Assembly: GCA_025464995.1 (NCBI GenBank)
Contig: JAODMO010000020.1
Span: 1-34,123, forward strand
DNA length: 34,123 nt
Direction of reading: 5' to 3'
Source of the DNA: Microbacteriaceae bacterium
GTDB lineage: Bacteria > Actinomycetota > Actinomycetes > Actinomycetales > Microbacteriaceae
Positions 1-8,052 of this stretch are shown one piece after another; position 1 is the stretch's first letter; every line of letters begins with the position of its first letter. A program made the translations under genes and the position numbers. Under the pieces are notes generated by a model. It had not been told where the DNA came from. It was given only the letters and a program-made list of their open reading frames with translations, and did no database searches.

Positions 1-1
1 G

Positions 2-910
2 CTAGTAGAGCAGCGCCGTGAGGCGACGGCGAGCCGCGACGACGCGCGGGTCGTCCACCCCGACGACCTCGAAGTGCTCGAGCAGGCGAGTGCGCACGGT
101 GTTCTTGCCCTCGGCGTCGAGGGTCGGGAACAGGTCGAGCAACCGCGCGAACGCGTCGTCGGCGTGACCGCCGGAGATGTCGAGGTCGGCGACGGCGAGC
201 TGGGCGTCGACGTCCGTCGGCGCGGCCGCCGCGGCCGAACGGATGGCGTCGGCGGTGAGACCGTCGAGCCGCGAGAGCAGGGAGACCTGGGCGAGCCCCG
301 CAACGGCGAGCGCATCGCGGGGGTTCTGCGCGATCGCGAGCCGGTACTCCGCGATGGCGGTGGCGTAGTCGCCCGCCGCGATGGCGTCGTACGCCTCCTG
401 GTGGTGGGGCGGCAGCGGTTCCTCGACCGGCTCCGCGTCCTCGGTTTCCGCCGAGACGGGAACCGTGCCGGTGACGTTCTGCTGCGCCGCCACCTCGAGC
501 ACCTGGTCGAGCACCGCGCGCACCTCCTCGAGCGCCGGCATGCCGACGAACAGCTGCAGCGGCCGCCCGGCGATCACCGCCGCGACCGTCGGCACCTCCG
601 TGACCTGGAACGCCTGCACGAGCTGCGGGTTCTTCGTTCCGTCGATCGTCGCGAGCACCATCCGACCGCCGTATTCGGCGACGAGAGACTCGAGGGATGG
701 TGCGACACCCTGCCCGAAGAACTCGACGAGCACCGGCACGGAGTTCGACAGCTCGAGGATGCTGGAGAACGTCGCATCCGTCGCCTCGACGACGAGCGGG
801 GAGGAACCCGGGGCCGTCGGGGGCGCGTCGCGGCGAGGCGCCGGGTTCACGAGCGAGGAGAGGTCGACCGCGCCACGAAGGCCGGCGGGGACGGGGGGAA
901 GGTTGGTCAC
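2..910 (-). CDS. CnoX/YbbN-like thioredoxin-fold protein with C-terminal TPRs
   Basis: 302 aa. Residues ~38-140 read as a thioredoxin fold (VPVLVEFFG, then a cis-Pro-like EVPTVAAVIAGR). The segment where thioredoxins carry CxxC reads GQGVAPS, with no cysteine, so it cannot be a thiol oxidoreductase. Residues ~165-290 are alpha-helical TPR-like repeats (HHQEAYDAIAAGDYATAIAEY). This two-part layout is that of the chaperedoxin CnoX/YbbN family, cytosolic holdase co-chaperones; function here is inferred from architecture. The GTG start at 910 follows GGAGCTCCC and overlaps the stop of the upstream membrane-protein gene by 4 nt (GTGA), so the two are probably translationally coupled. The stop codon is at positions 2-4, so the gene is complete. 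Confidence 0.85.
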   Translation of the reverse strand: MTNLPPVPAGLRGAVDLSSLVNPAPRRDAPPTAPGSSPLVVEATDATFSSILELSNSVPVLVEFFGQGVAPSLESLVAEYGGRMVLATIDGTKNPQLVQAFQVTEVPTVAAVIAGRPLQLFVGMPALEEVRAVLDQVLEVAAQQNVTGTVPVSAETEDAEPVEEPLPPHHQEAYDAIAAGDYATAIAEYRLAIAQNPRDALAVAGLAQVSLLSRLDGLTADAIRSAAAAAPTDVDAQLAVADLDISGGHADDAFARLLDLFPTLDAEGKNTVRTRLLEHFEVVGVDDPRVVAARRRLTALLY

Positions 911-2676
911 GGGAGCTCCGATGCAGCGACGAGGCCTCGGGTGTAGCCGAGGAGAACGATTTTGCCACCCTCTTCGACCGAGGGGACAAAGAACAACATC
1001 TGGTAACCGTAGGTGGCGCTCAGGCCCTTGGTGCTCTCGGCCTTGCCGGTGATCGCCTTCACCTCGGGAGTGGCCTTCGCGACGGCTCCCGCCTGGAGGA
1101 TGCGAACGGTCTCGACCTCGTTGACGTTCACGGTGACGATCGCACCGGAGTCGATGGTCGACAGTGCGACGACCGGTCCACTCGCGGGGGCGTTGCTGAA
1201 CTCGAGGGTCGACGTGCCGACGAAGGGCGCCTTGCGGGCCGCTTTGTCGGCCGCACCGTAGTTGACGCGCACCGAGTCGCCCTCCGCCTCGAACAGCTCG
1301 TTCGAGGGGCTCGCGGTGTCGTTCATCAGAATGTCGGCGTAGTCGGGGGCGATGACGTCGGGCGCGATCGTCAGCAGCTTGGAGTCTTCGAACAGCCGGC
1401 TGGCGCCGATCGATGCCGGCGCCGTCGGCGGCACGACCGCGCCCGGCTGCAGCCGCATCACGTATTGCGCCGTGTAGTTCGAACGCGGATCGGCCTGCAC
1501 GAGCATGACCGACACGGGTGCGAGCTTGTTTCCCGCCGCATCCTTGGTGGCGTCGTCGATGACGGCGAAGGCGACCCTCGGCCAGCTGTCGCTCTGCTGG
1601 GGAAGGGTGAGGGTGACAGGTCCGGCGGGTATCACGTCGACGGGTCGCACCGCGGGGTCGACCTTGCGGGCCGCGTAGTTTGCGGCGCGCAGTTCGAGCG
1701 CCGGCCCGGACAGCCGAGTCTTCGCCAGCTCGGGGTCGAGGGCGGCGTCCGCCGCCGCGCTCACCTCCGAGACCTTCTTGATGATGCGCTCGGCCTGGCG
1801 CTCGGTGATGACGGGGTTCACCTCGAGCGCGGCCTTTGCCACGGCGTCGGCCGCGGTCGCCGAGGGAGACGCCTCGGTCGCTGGCGTGCCGCCGGTGAGG
1901 GCGTCGGAGCTGCAGCCGCCGAGGGCGAGCGCGGTCACGAGCACCGCGGGCACGATGGCGATGCGCGCCGAGCGGCGACCCTTCGCGTTCGACTCGAGCT
2001 CCCGCCGCTTCGACGTGATCTGCTTGATGCGCGGCTGGCGCGGCAGCTTCGGCATCTTCTGGGGCGACTTGCGACGTGGCCCACGCGAGCGGCGGATGTG
2101 GGCGATCGCCCAGAGCAGAAGGAGGAGCCCGATGAGCAGCAGCACTCCCCCGGCCACGACGAGCGTGTTCGCCCATGGTGTGGAGTTGTCGACGGGCCAG
2201 GTCACGCTCAGGTCGGCTGGCGCGGGCTTGACGCCGTCGGTGACGATGAGCAGCGAGATGTCTTCCGGCACGTTGATCGTGAAGGAGCCCTCGTTGGCAT
2301 AGCTCGCGAGCCACAGGTCGGAGTCGACGGGGCTGGGCACCTCGTCGGCGTCGCCCTTCACCAGGGTGCTGACGAGCGAGCGCGTCTTGGCGTCGTAGGT
2401 GACATTGTTATAGCTCGCGTCACCGACCCAGGCGACCACGTCGTCCGTGCGGCCGTAGGCGGAGAAGTTCTCGTCCGCTCCGCTCAACTCGACGCTCTGG
2501 TTGCGCGGGAAGGCGTTCAACGCCGAGCCGCTCAACACGGTCACGGGCGCGCTGCTGGTGATGTTCGTGGCAGCGGTGACCGTATCGGGCTCGGCGAACA
2601 CCGTTCGCTGGGCGATGCCGAGGCCGATGAGCAGGGCCGCGGCGACAAAACTGACAATGGCGAGTACAAATCGCAC
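907..2676 (-). CDS. membrane protein with internal lipoprotein-type signal (unknown function)
   Basis: 589 aa; I do not recognise the family. The GTG start at 2676 sits behind AAAGGAG; the frame opens 16 codons further upstream without a better start. Residues 3-22 form an N-terminal membrane anchor or signal. Residues ~30-165 look extracytoplasmic (Asn/Ser/Thr-rich). Residues ~171-195 are a second membrane helix followed by a very basic cytoplasmic stretch (RRSRGPRRK). At 234-255 a basic n-region (GRRSAR), a hydrophobic core and LALGGC form a typical lipoprotein signal with Cys255, followed by a Ser/Thr/Ala-rich linker. Residues ~285-589 would then be a large exported domain. It looks like a membrane protein fused to a lipoprotein. 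It overlaps the CnoX-like gene by 4 nt. Confidence 0.8.
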   Translation of the reverse strand: MRFVLAIVSFVAAALLIGLGIAQRTVFAEPDTVTAATNITSSAPVTVLSGSALNAFPRNQSVELSGADENFSAYGRTDDVVAWVGDASYNNVTYDAKTRSLVSTLVKGDADEVPSPVDSDLWLASYANEGSFTINVPEDISLLIVTDGVKPAPADLSVTWPVDNSTPWANTLVVAGGVLLLIGLLLLLWAIAHIRRSRGPRRKSPQKMPKLPRQPRIKQITSKRRELESNAKGRRSARIAIVPAVLVTALALGGCSSDALTGGTPATEASPSATAADAVAKAALEVNPVITERQAERIIKKVSEVSAAADAALDPELAKTRLSGPALELRAANYAARKVDPAVRPVDVIPAGPVTLTLPQQSDSWPRVAFAVIDDATKDAAGNKLAPVSVMLVQADPRSNYTAQYVMRLQPGAVVPPTAPASIGASRLFEDSKLLTIAPDVIAPDYADILMNDTASPSNELFEAEGDSVRVNYGAADKAARKAPFVGTSTLEFSNAPASGPVVALSTIDSGAIVTVNVNEVETVRILQAGAVAKATPEVKAITGKAESTKGLSATYGYQMLFFVPSVEEGGKIVLLGYTRGLVAASELP

Positions 2677-2881
2677 GGGATTACTCCTTTCGTGTTGCCC
2701 GGCCCGACGTGTAGATCGTGGCACCCTCTCCCCACGCGATGGGGGCTCGCGCTAGGGGGCGAGAGGAGGGTCTCCCGGAACCGGTGTCCGGGATGGCAAC
2801 AGCAAAGACGATCAAGAATAGCCGATGAGGGTGCGTGCGGCCTAACCGCTGGTCTGTGAGTTGTCTGGCAAGGCGAGCTCC

Positions 2882-2895
2882 GTTCCGCGCGGAAC
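2882..2895. repeat. 14-bp perfect palindrome upstream of the coiled-coil gene
   Basis: GTTCCGCGCGGAAC is perfectly self-complementary. Its centre is about 47 bp upstream of the predicted transcription start at 2936, where no convincing -35 hexamer is visible. A dyad here suits a regulator site, but could be chance in GC-rich DNA. The rest of the 259-bp divergent gap 2677-2935 shows no gene. Confidence 0.35.
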
Positions 2896-2923
2896 CGGCG
2901 CGGGAGGCCCGCAGGCAGCCCAC

Positions 2924-2929
2924 TAAACT
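2924..2929 (+). promoter_or_regulatory. -10 element TAAACT, leaderless start of the coiled-coil gene
   Basis: TAAACT is followed by exactly 6 nt and then the ATG at 2936. No Shine-Dalgarno sequence precedes the ATG. This is the geometry of actinobacterial leaderless transcripts, where transcription starts at the A of the start codon. No clear -35 is seen. Confidence 0.6.
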
Positions 2930-2935
2930 CAACCC

Positions 2936-5818
2936 ATGGCTGCTGACGACACAGACTTCGGTACTGAGATGCGTGGATACCGCAAGGAAGCGGTAGACAA
3001 GGCGATCCAGGAACTCCGGCGCGAGCTGATCAAGGCCAACGCCGATCGCGCGGAGGCGACGAAGGAGATCAAGCGGCTCGCCGCGGTCGCCGACGACCTG
3101 CAGGCGGAACTCGACGAGACGGGAACGCCCACCTACAGCGGGCTCGGCACGAAGCTCGAGAACACGCTCCGCGTGGCCGAGGAACAGTCGACGCGGCTCA
3201 TCAGCCAGGCCGACATCGACGCGGAGAAGCTGCGGAGCTCGGTCAAGGCCGAGATCCAGAAGCTGTCGACGGATGCGCAGGAGACCGCAGACAGTCTCGT
3301 CGCGCGAGCGACGGCACAGGCGAACAACCTCCTCGAGACCTCCCGCAACGAGGCGGAGCACGTGCTGTCGCGTGCCAAGGCGGAGTCGGACACCCTCGTG
3401 AATGACGCCGTGCGCGAGGCCGCGTCCATCCGTGGTGCCGTGGCGACGGAGGCCGCGGAGACGCGAGCGACGACCAAACGGGAGGCCGCAGCCATCCGTG
3501 CGGCCGGAGAACGCGAGATCGCCGAGCTGACGGCCGTCGCCAGCCGGGAGGCCTTCGCCGCCCGGGAGGCGGCGGCGCTCCTGGCGCGCGAGACCGAACT
3601 CGGCCGAGCGGAGTACGAGACCGAGAACGCACGACTTCGCGGCGACCTTGCCCGCGACGTGGAGCAGGGGCGCACCGACCTCGCCCGCGACATCGAGACC
3701 GCGCGCACGCAGCTGGCCAACGAGACAGAGGGCACCCGCGCAGACCTGGCCAACGAGACCGACGCCACCCGCACCGCCCTCGCCACCGAGGCCGAGGCGG
3801 CCCGCGCGCAGCTGGAAGCCGACACCCGCGCCGCCCGCGAAGCGCTCGAGGCGGAGACCACCGCAGCCAGGGCATCGCTCGATCAGGAGGTGAGGACGGC
3901 CCGCACCGACCTCGAACTCGAGACCACGACCGCCCGCACGCAGCTGGACAACGACCTCACCTCCGGGCGCGCCGAACTCGAGAACGAGATCGCGTCCGCT
4001 CGCGCGGAGCTCGCGAACGAGGTCGCGACGGCCACGTCGACGTTGCAGAACGAGAAGGCCCGCATAGAGACGGCGCTCGAGAACGAGGTGACGTCGACGA
4101 GAGCGGCCCTCGCCAACGAGGTCTCGGCGACGAAGGCGACGCTGGAGAAGGAGGTCAGCACCACCCGGGCGACTCTCGAGGCGGAGGTCGTCACCAAGCA
4201 GACCGCCATCGACAGCGAGATCGTGGCGCGCCGCACCGCGCTCGACAGCGAGATCGCCGTCGTCCGTGCCGAGCTCGAGAACGACGTGACCGCGACGAGG
4301 AGCGAACTCGAGAACGAGGTCGCGACCGTGCGGGCCGCGCTCGACGACGAGGTCACCACGACGAAGGCCGCGCTCGAAGACGAGGTAGCGACCACCAAGG
4401 CGGCGCTCGAGGCCGAGGTCACCACGACCATGGCCGAGCTCGAGAACGAGGTCGCCACCACGAAGGCGGCCCTCGAGGCGGAGGTCGTCGGCACGCGGGC
4501 CTCGCTCGCGAGCGAGCTCATCACGGCGCGTTCCGAGCTCGACAGCGAAGTGAAGACCGCGAGGGCCGCACTCGAGAGCGACGTCAACACCACGAAGGCC
4601 GCGCTCGACAACGAGGTAGCGACCACCCGCACGGAGCTCGAGAGCGAGGTCAGCGCCGCGAAGGCCGCCCTCGACAACGAGGTGACGACGACACTCGCGG
4701 CCCTCGAGAACGAGGTGTCGACGGCACGCGCCGAGGTCGCCATCGAGGTCTCGACGGCCAGGGCACAACTCGAGGCGGAGCTCACGGCGAAGAACGCCAC
4801 GCTCGTCTCGGCGACGAAGGCCGCCCGCGCCGCCCTCGCGAGCGAGATCGCCACCGCGCGCGCCGAGGTGGAAGACGAGACGGTCACCGCTCGCGCCGAA
4901 CTCGCCACCGAGATCGCCACGGCCCGCGCCGCACTGGACAACGACATCAGCACCGCGCGCACTGCCCTGGAGACGGACACGGCCACGGCGCGCACCACGC
5001 TCGAAAACGAGACCGCCGCCGCATGGGCGGCGCTCGAGGCGGAGACATCCGCCGCCCGTATCGCCCTCGACAACGACACCCGCACGACGCGTGCGGCGCT
5101 CGAGAAGGACACCACCGCGGCGCGCGTGGCGTTCGAGCGAGACACGGCGGCCGCGAAGGCCGCCCTCGACGCCGAGACGGCCGCCGCGAGGACGGCGCTC
5201 GCCACGGAGACGGCGGAGTCGCGGGCGGCACTCGAGCGCGACATCGACCAGCAGCGAGCCGACCTCGCGCGCGATCTGGACCGAGAGCGGGAGACGCTCG
5301 ACAACGACGTGCGGCTCACGCGAGCCCAACTCGCCCACGACGTGGAGGAGACCCGCACCGCCATTGCGCGCGACAGCGAGCAGGCGCGCATCGACCTGGA
5401 CGTCGAGCTCAAGGCGCGCCGCGACCAGGGCGAGAAGGAGTTCCTCGCGAAGCAGCAGGAGGCCACCGCCCAGACGGGCAAGTACCTGAGCGAGGCGCAG
5501 GCGCAGCTCGACGAGGCGAACCGGCTCGCGGCCCAGGCTCGTGCCGAGGCCGCGGAGGTGCGCGACTCGTCGCGGGCCGACGCGGCGGCTCTGCGTGCCG
5601 AGGCCAATGCCACGGCGTCGGAGGTGCTCGCCAACGCAGACGCCCGTGCCAGGGCCATCGTGGCCGACGCGGAGAAGCAGAACGAACGACTCGTCAGCGA
5701 CGCGGAGGACCGGCTCGAGAAGATCAGGATCGAGCGCGAGGCGGTCGCAGGATACTTCGAGAACCTGCGCGGCATGCTGTCGCACGCGGAGTCAGTAAGC
5801 TCGTCCGACCGCGACTAG
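2936..5818 (+). CDS. giant hendecad-repeat coiled-coil protein (Scy/DivIVA-like scaffold candidate)
   Basis: 960 aa. Residues ~8-30 (TEMRGYRKEAVDKAIQELRR) match the RGY-x-x-x-x-VD pattern of DivIVA N-terminal motifs. After a short linker with PTYSGLGTK (~62-70) the whole protein is predicted helical. Residues 237-830 are 54 back-to-back 11-residue units with consensus close to ALENEVATTRA and no insertion or deletion. The tail (831-960) keeps an Ala/Glu/Arg-rich helical pattern and ends DRLEKIRIEREAVAGYFENL. There is no membrane segment or Cys. Long DivIVA-motif coiled coils (Scy, FilP, Wag31/DivIVA) organise polar growth in actinobacteria; assigning this protein to that role is inference. 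An AI-2E-family gene follows 16 nt downstream, probably co-transcribed. Confidence 0.9.
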   Translation: MAADDTDFGTEMRGYRKEAVDKAIQELRRELIKANADRAEATKEIKRLAAVADDLQAELDETGTPTYSGLGTKLENTLRVAEEQSTRLISQADIDAEKLRSSVKAEIQKLSTDAQETADSLVARATAQANNLLETSRNEAEHVLSRAKAESDTLVNDAVREAASIRGAVATEAAETRATTKREAAAIRAAGEREIAELTAVASREAFAAREAAALLARETELGRAEYETENARLRGDLARDVEQGRTDLARDIETARTQLANETEGTRADLANETDATRTALATEAEAARAQLEADTRAAREALEAETTAARASLDQEVRTARTDLELETTTARTQLDNDLTSGRAELENEIASARAELANEVATATSTLQNEKARIETALENEVTSTRAALANEVSATKATLEKEVSTTRATLEAEVVTKQTAIDSEIVARRTALDSEIAVVRAELENDVTATRSELENEVATVRAALDDEVTTTKAALEDEVATTKAALEAEVTTTMAELENEVATTKAALEAEVVGTRASLASELITARSELDSEVKTARAALESDVNTTKAALDNEVATTRTELESEVSAAKAALDNEVTTTLAALENEVSTARAEVAIEVSTARAQLEAELTAKNATLVSATKAARAALASEIATARAEVEDETVTARAELATEIATARAALDNDISTARTALETDTATARTTLENETAAAWAALEAETSAARIALDNDTRTTRAALEKDTTAARVAFERDTAAAKAALDAETAAARTALATETAESRAALERDIDQQRADLARDLDRERETLDNDVRLTRAQLAHDVEETRTAIARDSEQARIDLDVELKARRDQGEKEFLAKQQEATAQTGKYLSEAQAQLDEANRLAAQARAEAAEVRDSSRADAAALRAEANATASEVLANADARARAIVADAEKQNERLVSDAEDRLEKIRIEREAVAGYFENLRGMLSHAESVSSSDRD
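3644..5425 (+). repeat. 54 x 33-bp in-frame repeat encoding 11-residue hendecads
   Basis: Counting from Asp237 to Asp830 of the coiled-coil protein, the translated sequence divides into 54 consecutive units of 11 residues. Position 2 is nearly always Leu, position 5 Glu/Asp, position 6 Val/Thr/Ile, position 10 Arg/Lys, and positions 1, 8, 9 and 11 small (Ala/Ser/Thr). The DNA units have diverged in codons while the register is intact, so selection appears to act on the protein periodicity. Confidence 0.9.
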
Positions 5819-5834
5819 CAACCCAGGAGCACAA

Positions 5835-6887
5835 GTGAAGATACAGAACCCGTTCCGCCTCGGACTGCTCGCGGGGCTCGGGGTGTTGGTCGCGATCGTG
5901 ATCGGCAGCGCGGTGGGCGACCTCGCGACCATCCTGACCTACATCGGGGCGGCGGTCTTCCTGGCACTCGGGCTCGATCCGCTCGTCACCTGGCTCGAGA
6001 AGCACAGGGTCAAACGCCCCATCGCCATCCTCATCACGCTCATCGGCGTGCTCGGCGTGTTCACGGGCCTCGTGTTTGCGTTGATTCCCGTGATCAGCGA
6101 GCAGGTGAAGAACATCACCCAGCTCATCACCGACACGATCATCCCGGGGGTGCAAGACAACTCGCTCATCGACGACGTCAACCGCAACCTGCCCTGGCTC
6201 GGCGTGAACTCGCTGCTCGACCAGGCCGGCGACTTCCTGGCCGACCCGTCGAACATCGGATCGATCGGCGGCGGGGTGCTCGCGGCGGGCATCAGCATTG
6301 CGACGGGAGTGTTCGGCGTCATCATCATCATGATCCTGATGATCTACTTCGTCTCCTCCATCGGGAGCCTCAAGCGCGGCATCTACCAGCTCGTTCCGGC
6401 GTCGAAGCGGGCCAACTTCATCCGTCTCGCCGAGGAGATCAGCGAGTCGGTCGGCCGGTACGTCATGGGGCAGATCACGCTCGCGCTCGTGAACGGCGTC
6501 CTGTCGTTCATCGTGCTCACCGCGCTCAGCGTGAAATACTCCGCGCTGCTCGCCTTCATCGCGTTCCTCGGCTCCATCATCCCGCTCGTGGGAACCCTGT
6601 CCGCCTCGATCATCATCACCCTCGGTGTGTTGCTCTTCAACGGCCCGGGATGGCAGGTCATCGTCGTCGCCATCTACTACGCGGTGTACATGCAGCTCGA
6701 GGCGTACATCCTCAGCCCGCGCATCATGGCACGCGCCGTCAAGGTGCCGGGGGTGGTCGTCGTCATCGCGGCCCTCGTCGGCGGAACCCTGCTCGGCATC
6801 CTCGGAGCGCTCATCGCCATCCCCGTCGCGGCCGCCATCCAACTCATCCTCAAGGAAGTGTTCATCCCGAGGCAGAACGCGCTGTAG
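5835..6887 (+). CDS. AI-2E family transporter (PerM-like permease)
   Basis: 350 aa integral membrane protein. About seven to eight hydrophobic helices are visible: two near the N terminus, one at ~155-175 (FGVIIIMILMIYFV), and a cluster over 205-340. The C-terminal half has the family signature (GSIIPLVGTLSA, then YILSPRIMARAVKVPGVVVVIAALVGGTLLG). Members include TqsA (AI-2 export) and Na+-linked permeases, so the substrate cannot be read from sequence. The GTG start at 5835 follows CAGGAG, 16 nt after the coiled-coil gene, which implies one operon. It ends IPVAAAIQLILKEVF with a short tail, full length for the family. Confidence 0.88.
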   Translation: MKIQNPFRLGLLAGLGVLVAIVIGSAVGDLATILTYIGAAVFLALGLDPLVTWLEKHRVKRPIAILITLIGVLGVFTGLVFALIPVISEQVKNITQLITDTIIPGVQDNSLIDDVNRNLPWLGVNSLLDQAGDFLADPSNIGSIGGGVLAAGISIATGVFGVIIIMILMIYFVSSIGSLKRGIYQLVPASKRANFIRLAEEISESVGRYVMGQITLALVNGVLSFIVLTALSVKYSALLAFIAFLGSIIPLVGTLSASIIITLGVLLFNGPGWQVIVVAIYYAVYMQLEAYILSPRIMARAVKVPGVVVVIAALVGGTLLGILGALIAIPVAAAIQLILKEVFIPRQNAL

Positions 6888-6924
6888 CCGCCCGGGTGGC
6901 TTGGCGGGGCCGCGTTGGGCGGCT
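6886..6924 (+). terminator. possible terminator after the AI-2E transporter gene
   Basis: AGCCGCCC (6886-6893) pairs with GGGCGGCT (6917-6924), overlapping the stop codon and followed by TTGTCG. It is GC-rich with a weak T-tail, in the convergent gap before the hydrolase gene. Confidence 0.35.
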
Positions 6925-7010
6925 TGTCGCCGCTCAGCGTCACGGGGTCCCGACTCGCGCGCCGCTGTTCGCACGGGCGCACCGGAGTCAGACCTCAGCG
7001 CGGCCGGGCG

Positions 7011-7739
7011 CTAGCCCTGGCCCGTCCAGGTTGTCGGCAGCGGAAGGGCCCCCGGGTTGATGCGGGCCACGATCTCGGTCAGAACACGCGAGGTCTGCGT
7101 CTCCCCCACCCACAAGTGCTTGCCGCCCTCCACGTTCACAAGCTCGACGTTCGGGGCGCCGGCGAAGCGCTCGGCCGCCTCGGCGGGGCGCAGGTAGTCG
7201 TCGAACTCGGGGATGAGCGCCACGACCGTGGCGGCCGAGTGCGACCACGCCTCGATCTCCTCCTCCGAGGTGCGGTGCAGTGGCGGCGACAACAGGATGA
7301 CGCCGTCGAGCGGATGCTGCACCCCGTACTTGAGCGCGACCTCGGTGCCGAACGACCAGCCCACCGCCCAGGGGTGCGGGAGGCCGCGCTCGGCCACGAG
7401 GTCCATCGCCGCCGCGAAGTCGAGACGCTCATCGACGCCGTGGCCGAACTCGCCGTCGGAGGTGCCTCGCGGCGACGTCACGCCGCGGAAGTTGAACCGC
7501 AACACCGCGATGTCGGCGAGGGCCGGGAGTCGGCCGGCGGCCTTGCGGATGATGTGGGAGTCCATGAAGCCGCCGTGTGTGGGCAACGGATGCAGCGCGA
7601 CGATCGTCGCGACCGGCTCGCGGTCGAGGGGAAGCGCGAGCTCGCCGACGAGGGTCAGCCCGTCGTCGGTCACGAGCTCGATGTCTTCCCGCCTCGCCGG
7701 AAGCTCGACCCCGCCGCGAATCTCGATTGCTGTGCTCAC
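7011..7739 (-). CDS. alpha/beta-fold hydrolase
   Basis: 242 aa. The nucleophile elbow is GWSFG with Ser129. The oxyanion region LHPLPTHGG (49-57) and FNFRG (82-86) are typical of dienelactone-hydrolase/YfhR-like small hydrolases. Asp180 or Asp181 (EFDDYLRP) and His208 (GGKHLWVG) complete a plausible triad. No signal peptide, so cytosolic; substrate unknown. The GTG start at 7739 follows TAGGAGAACC; the TAG of the preceding Zn-ribbon gene forms part of that Shine-Dalgarno sequence (7-nt gap), so the genes are coupled. It is the last gene of a minus-strand run starting near 11083. Confidence 0.85.
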   Translation of the reverse strand: MSTAIEIRGGVELPARREDIELVTDDGLTLVGELALPLDREPVATIVALHPLPTHGGFMDSHIIRKAAGRLPALADIAVLRFNFRGVTSPRGTSDGEFGHGVDERLDFAAAMDLVAERGLPHPWAVGWSFGTEVALKYGVQHPLDGVILLSPPLHRTSEEEIEAWSHSAATVVALIPEFDDYLRPAEAAERFAGAPNVELVNVEGGKHLWVGETQTSRVLTEIVARINPGALPLPTTWTGQG

Positions 7740-7746
7740 GGTTCTC

Positions 7747-8043
7747 CTAGGGCTTGATCTTCCAGCAGTGCAGGTGCCAGTGCCGTCGCGCGGCCAAGTC
7801 GTCTGCCTCGCCCATCAGCCCGTCGGCGCGCCACGCAACGGTGTGCGCGACCCCCGGACCGATGTCGAGCCCGCAGGCGGGGCAGATGTAGTGCTTCGTC
7901 GCCGACGCTGCGGCGATGGGCTGCACGTTCCACTCCCCGTCGCGCTTGGCGACGGTGCGGCGACGACCGGCGAGCACGCGGTTGAGGTCGACTTCCCCGT
8001 CGTCATCCCGGCGCTGGCCGCGGGGACGATTGGAACGAGGCAT
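7747..8043 (-). CDS. small Zn-ribbon protein of unknown function
   Basis: 98 aa with a basic, disordered N terminus (~35 residues rich in Arg/Asp). The core contains YICPACGLDIGPG (CxxC) and, near the C terminus, HWHLHCWK, giving a CxxC plus HxxxC set that could bind one Zn. It resembles small conserved actinobacterial proteins often labelled ATP/GTP-binding without experimental support. The ATG at 8043 has GTGGAG just upstream. Gaps of 9 nt to the antiporter gene and 7 nt to the hydrolase gene place it inside an operon. Confidence 0.75.
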   Translation of the reverse strand: MPRSNRPRGQRRDDDGEVDLNRVLAGRRRTVAKRDGEWNVQPIAAASATKHYICPACGLDIGPGVAHTVAWRADGLMGEADDLAARRHWHLHCWKIKP

Positions 8044-8052
8044 GTCTCCACA

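Noticed and set aside
697..2859. 720-codon plus-strand open frame
   Set aside because: It is the complement of the CnoX-like and membrane-protein genes; composition is Arg/Gly-rich with no recognisable motif.
3644..5425. A 33-bp direct repeat that could be taken for a CRISPR array or minisatellite
   Set aside because: There are no unique spacers and units differ at many codon positions; the period is explained by hendecads in a continuous reading frame.
2681..5785. Very long antisense open frames (1034 and 630 codons) across the coiled-coil gene
   Set aside because: The GC-rich 33-bp periodicity leaves few stops on the opposite strand. The translations are repetitive Arg/Leu/Gly or Ser/Ala strings with no domain, and the sense frame is a clear protein.
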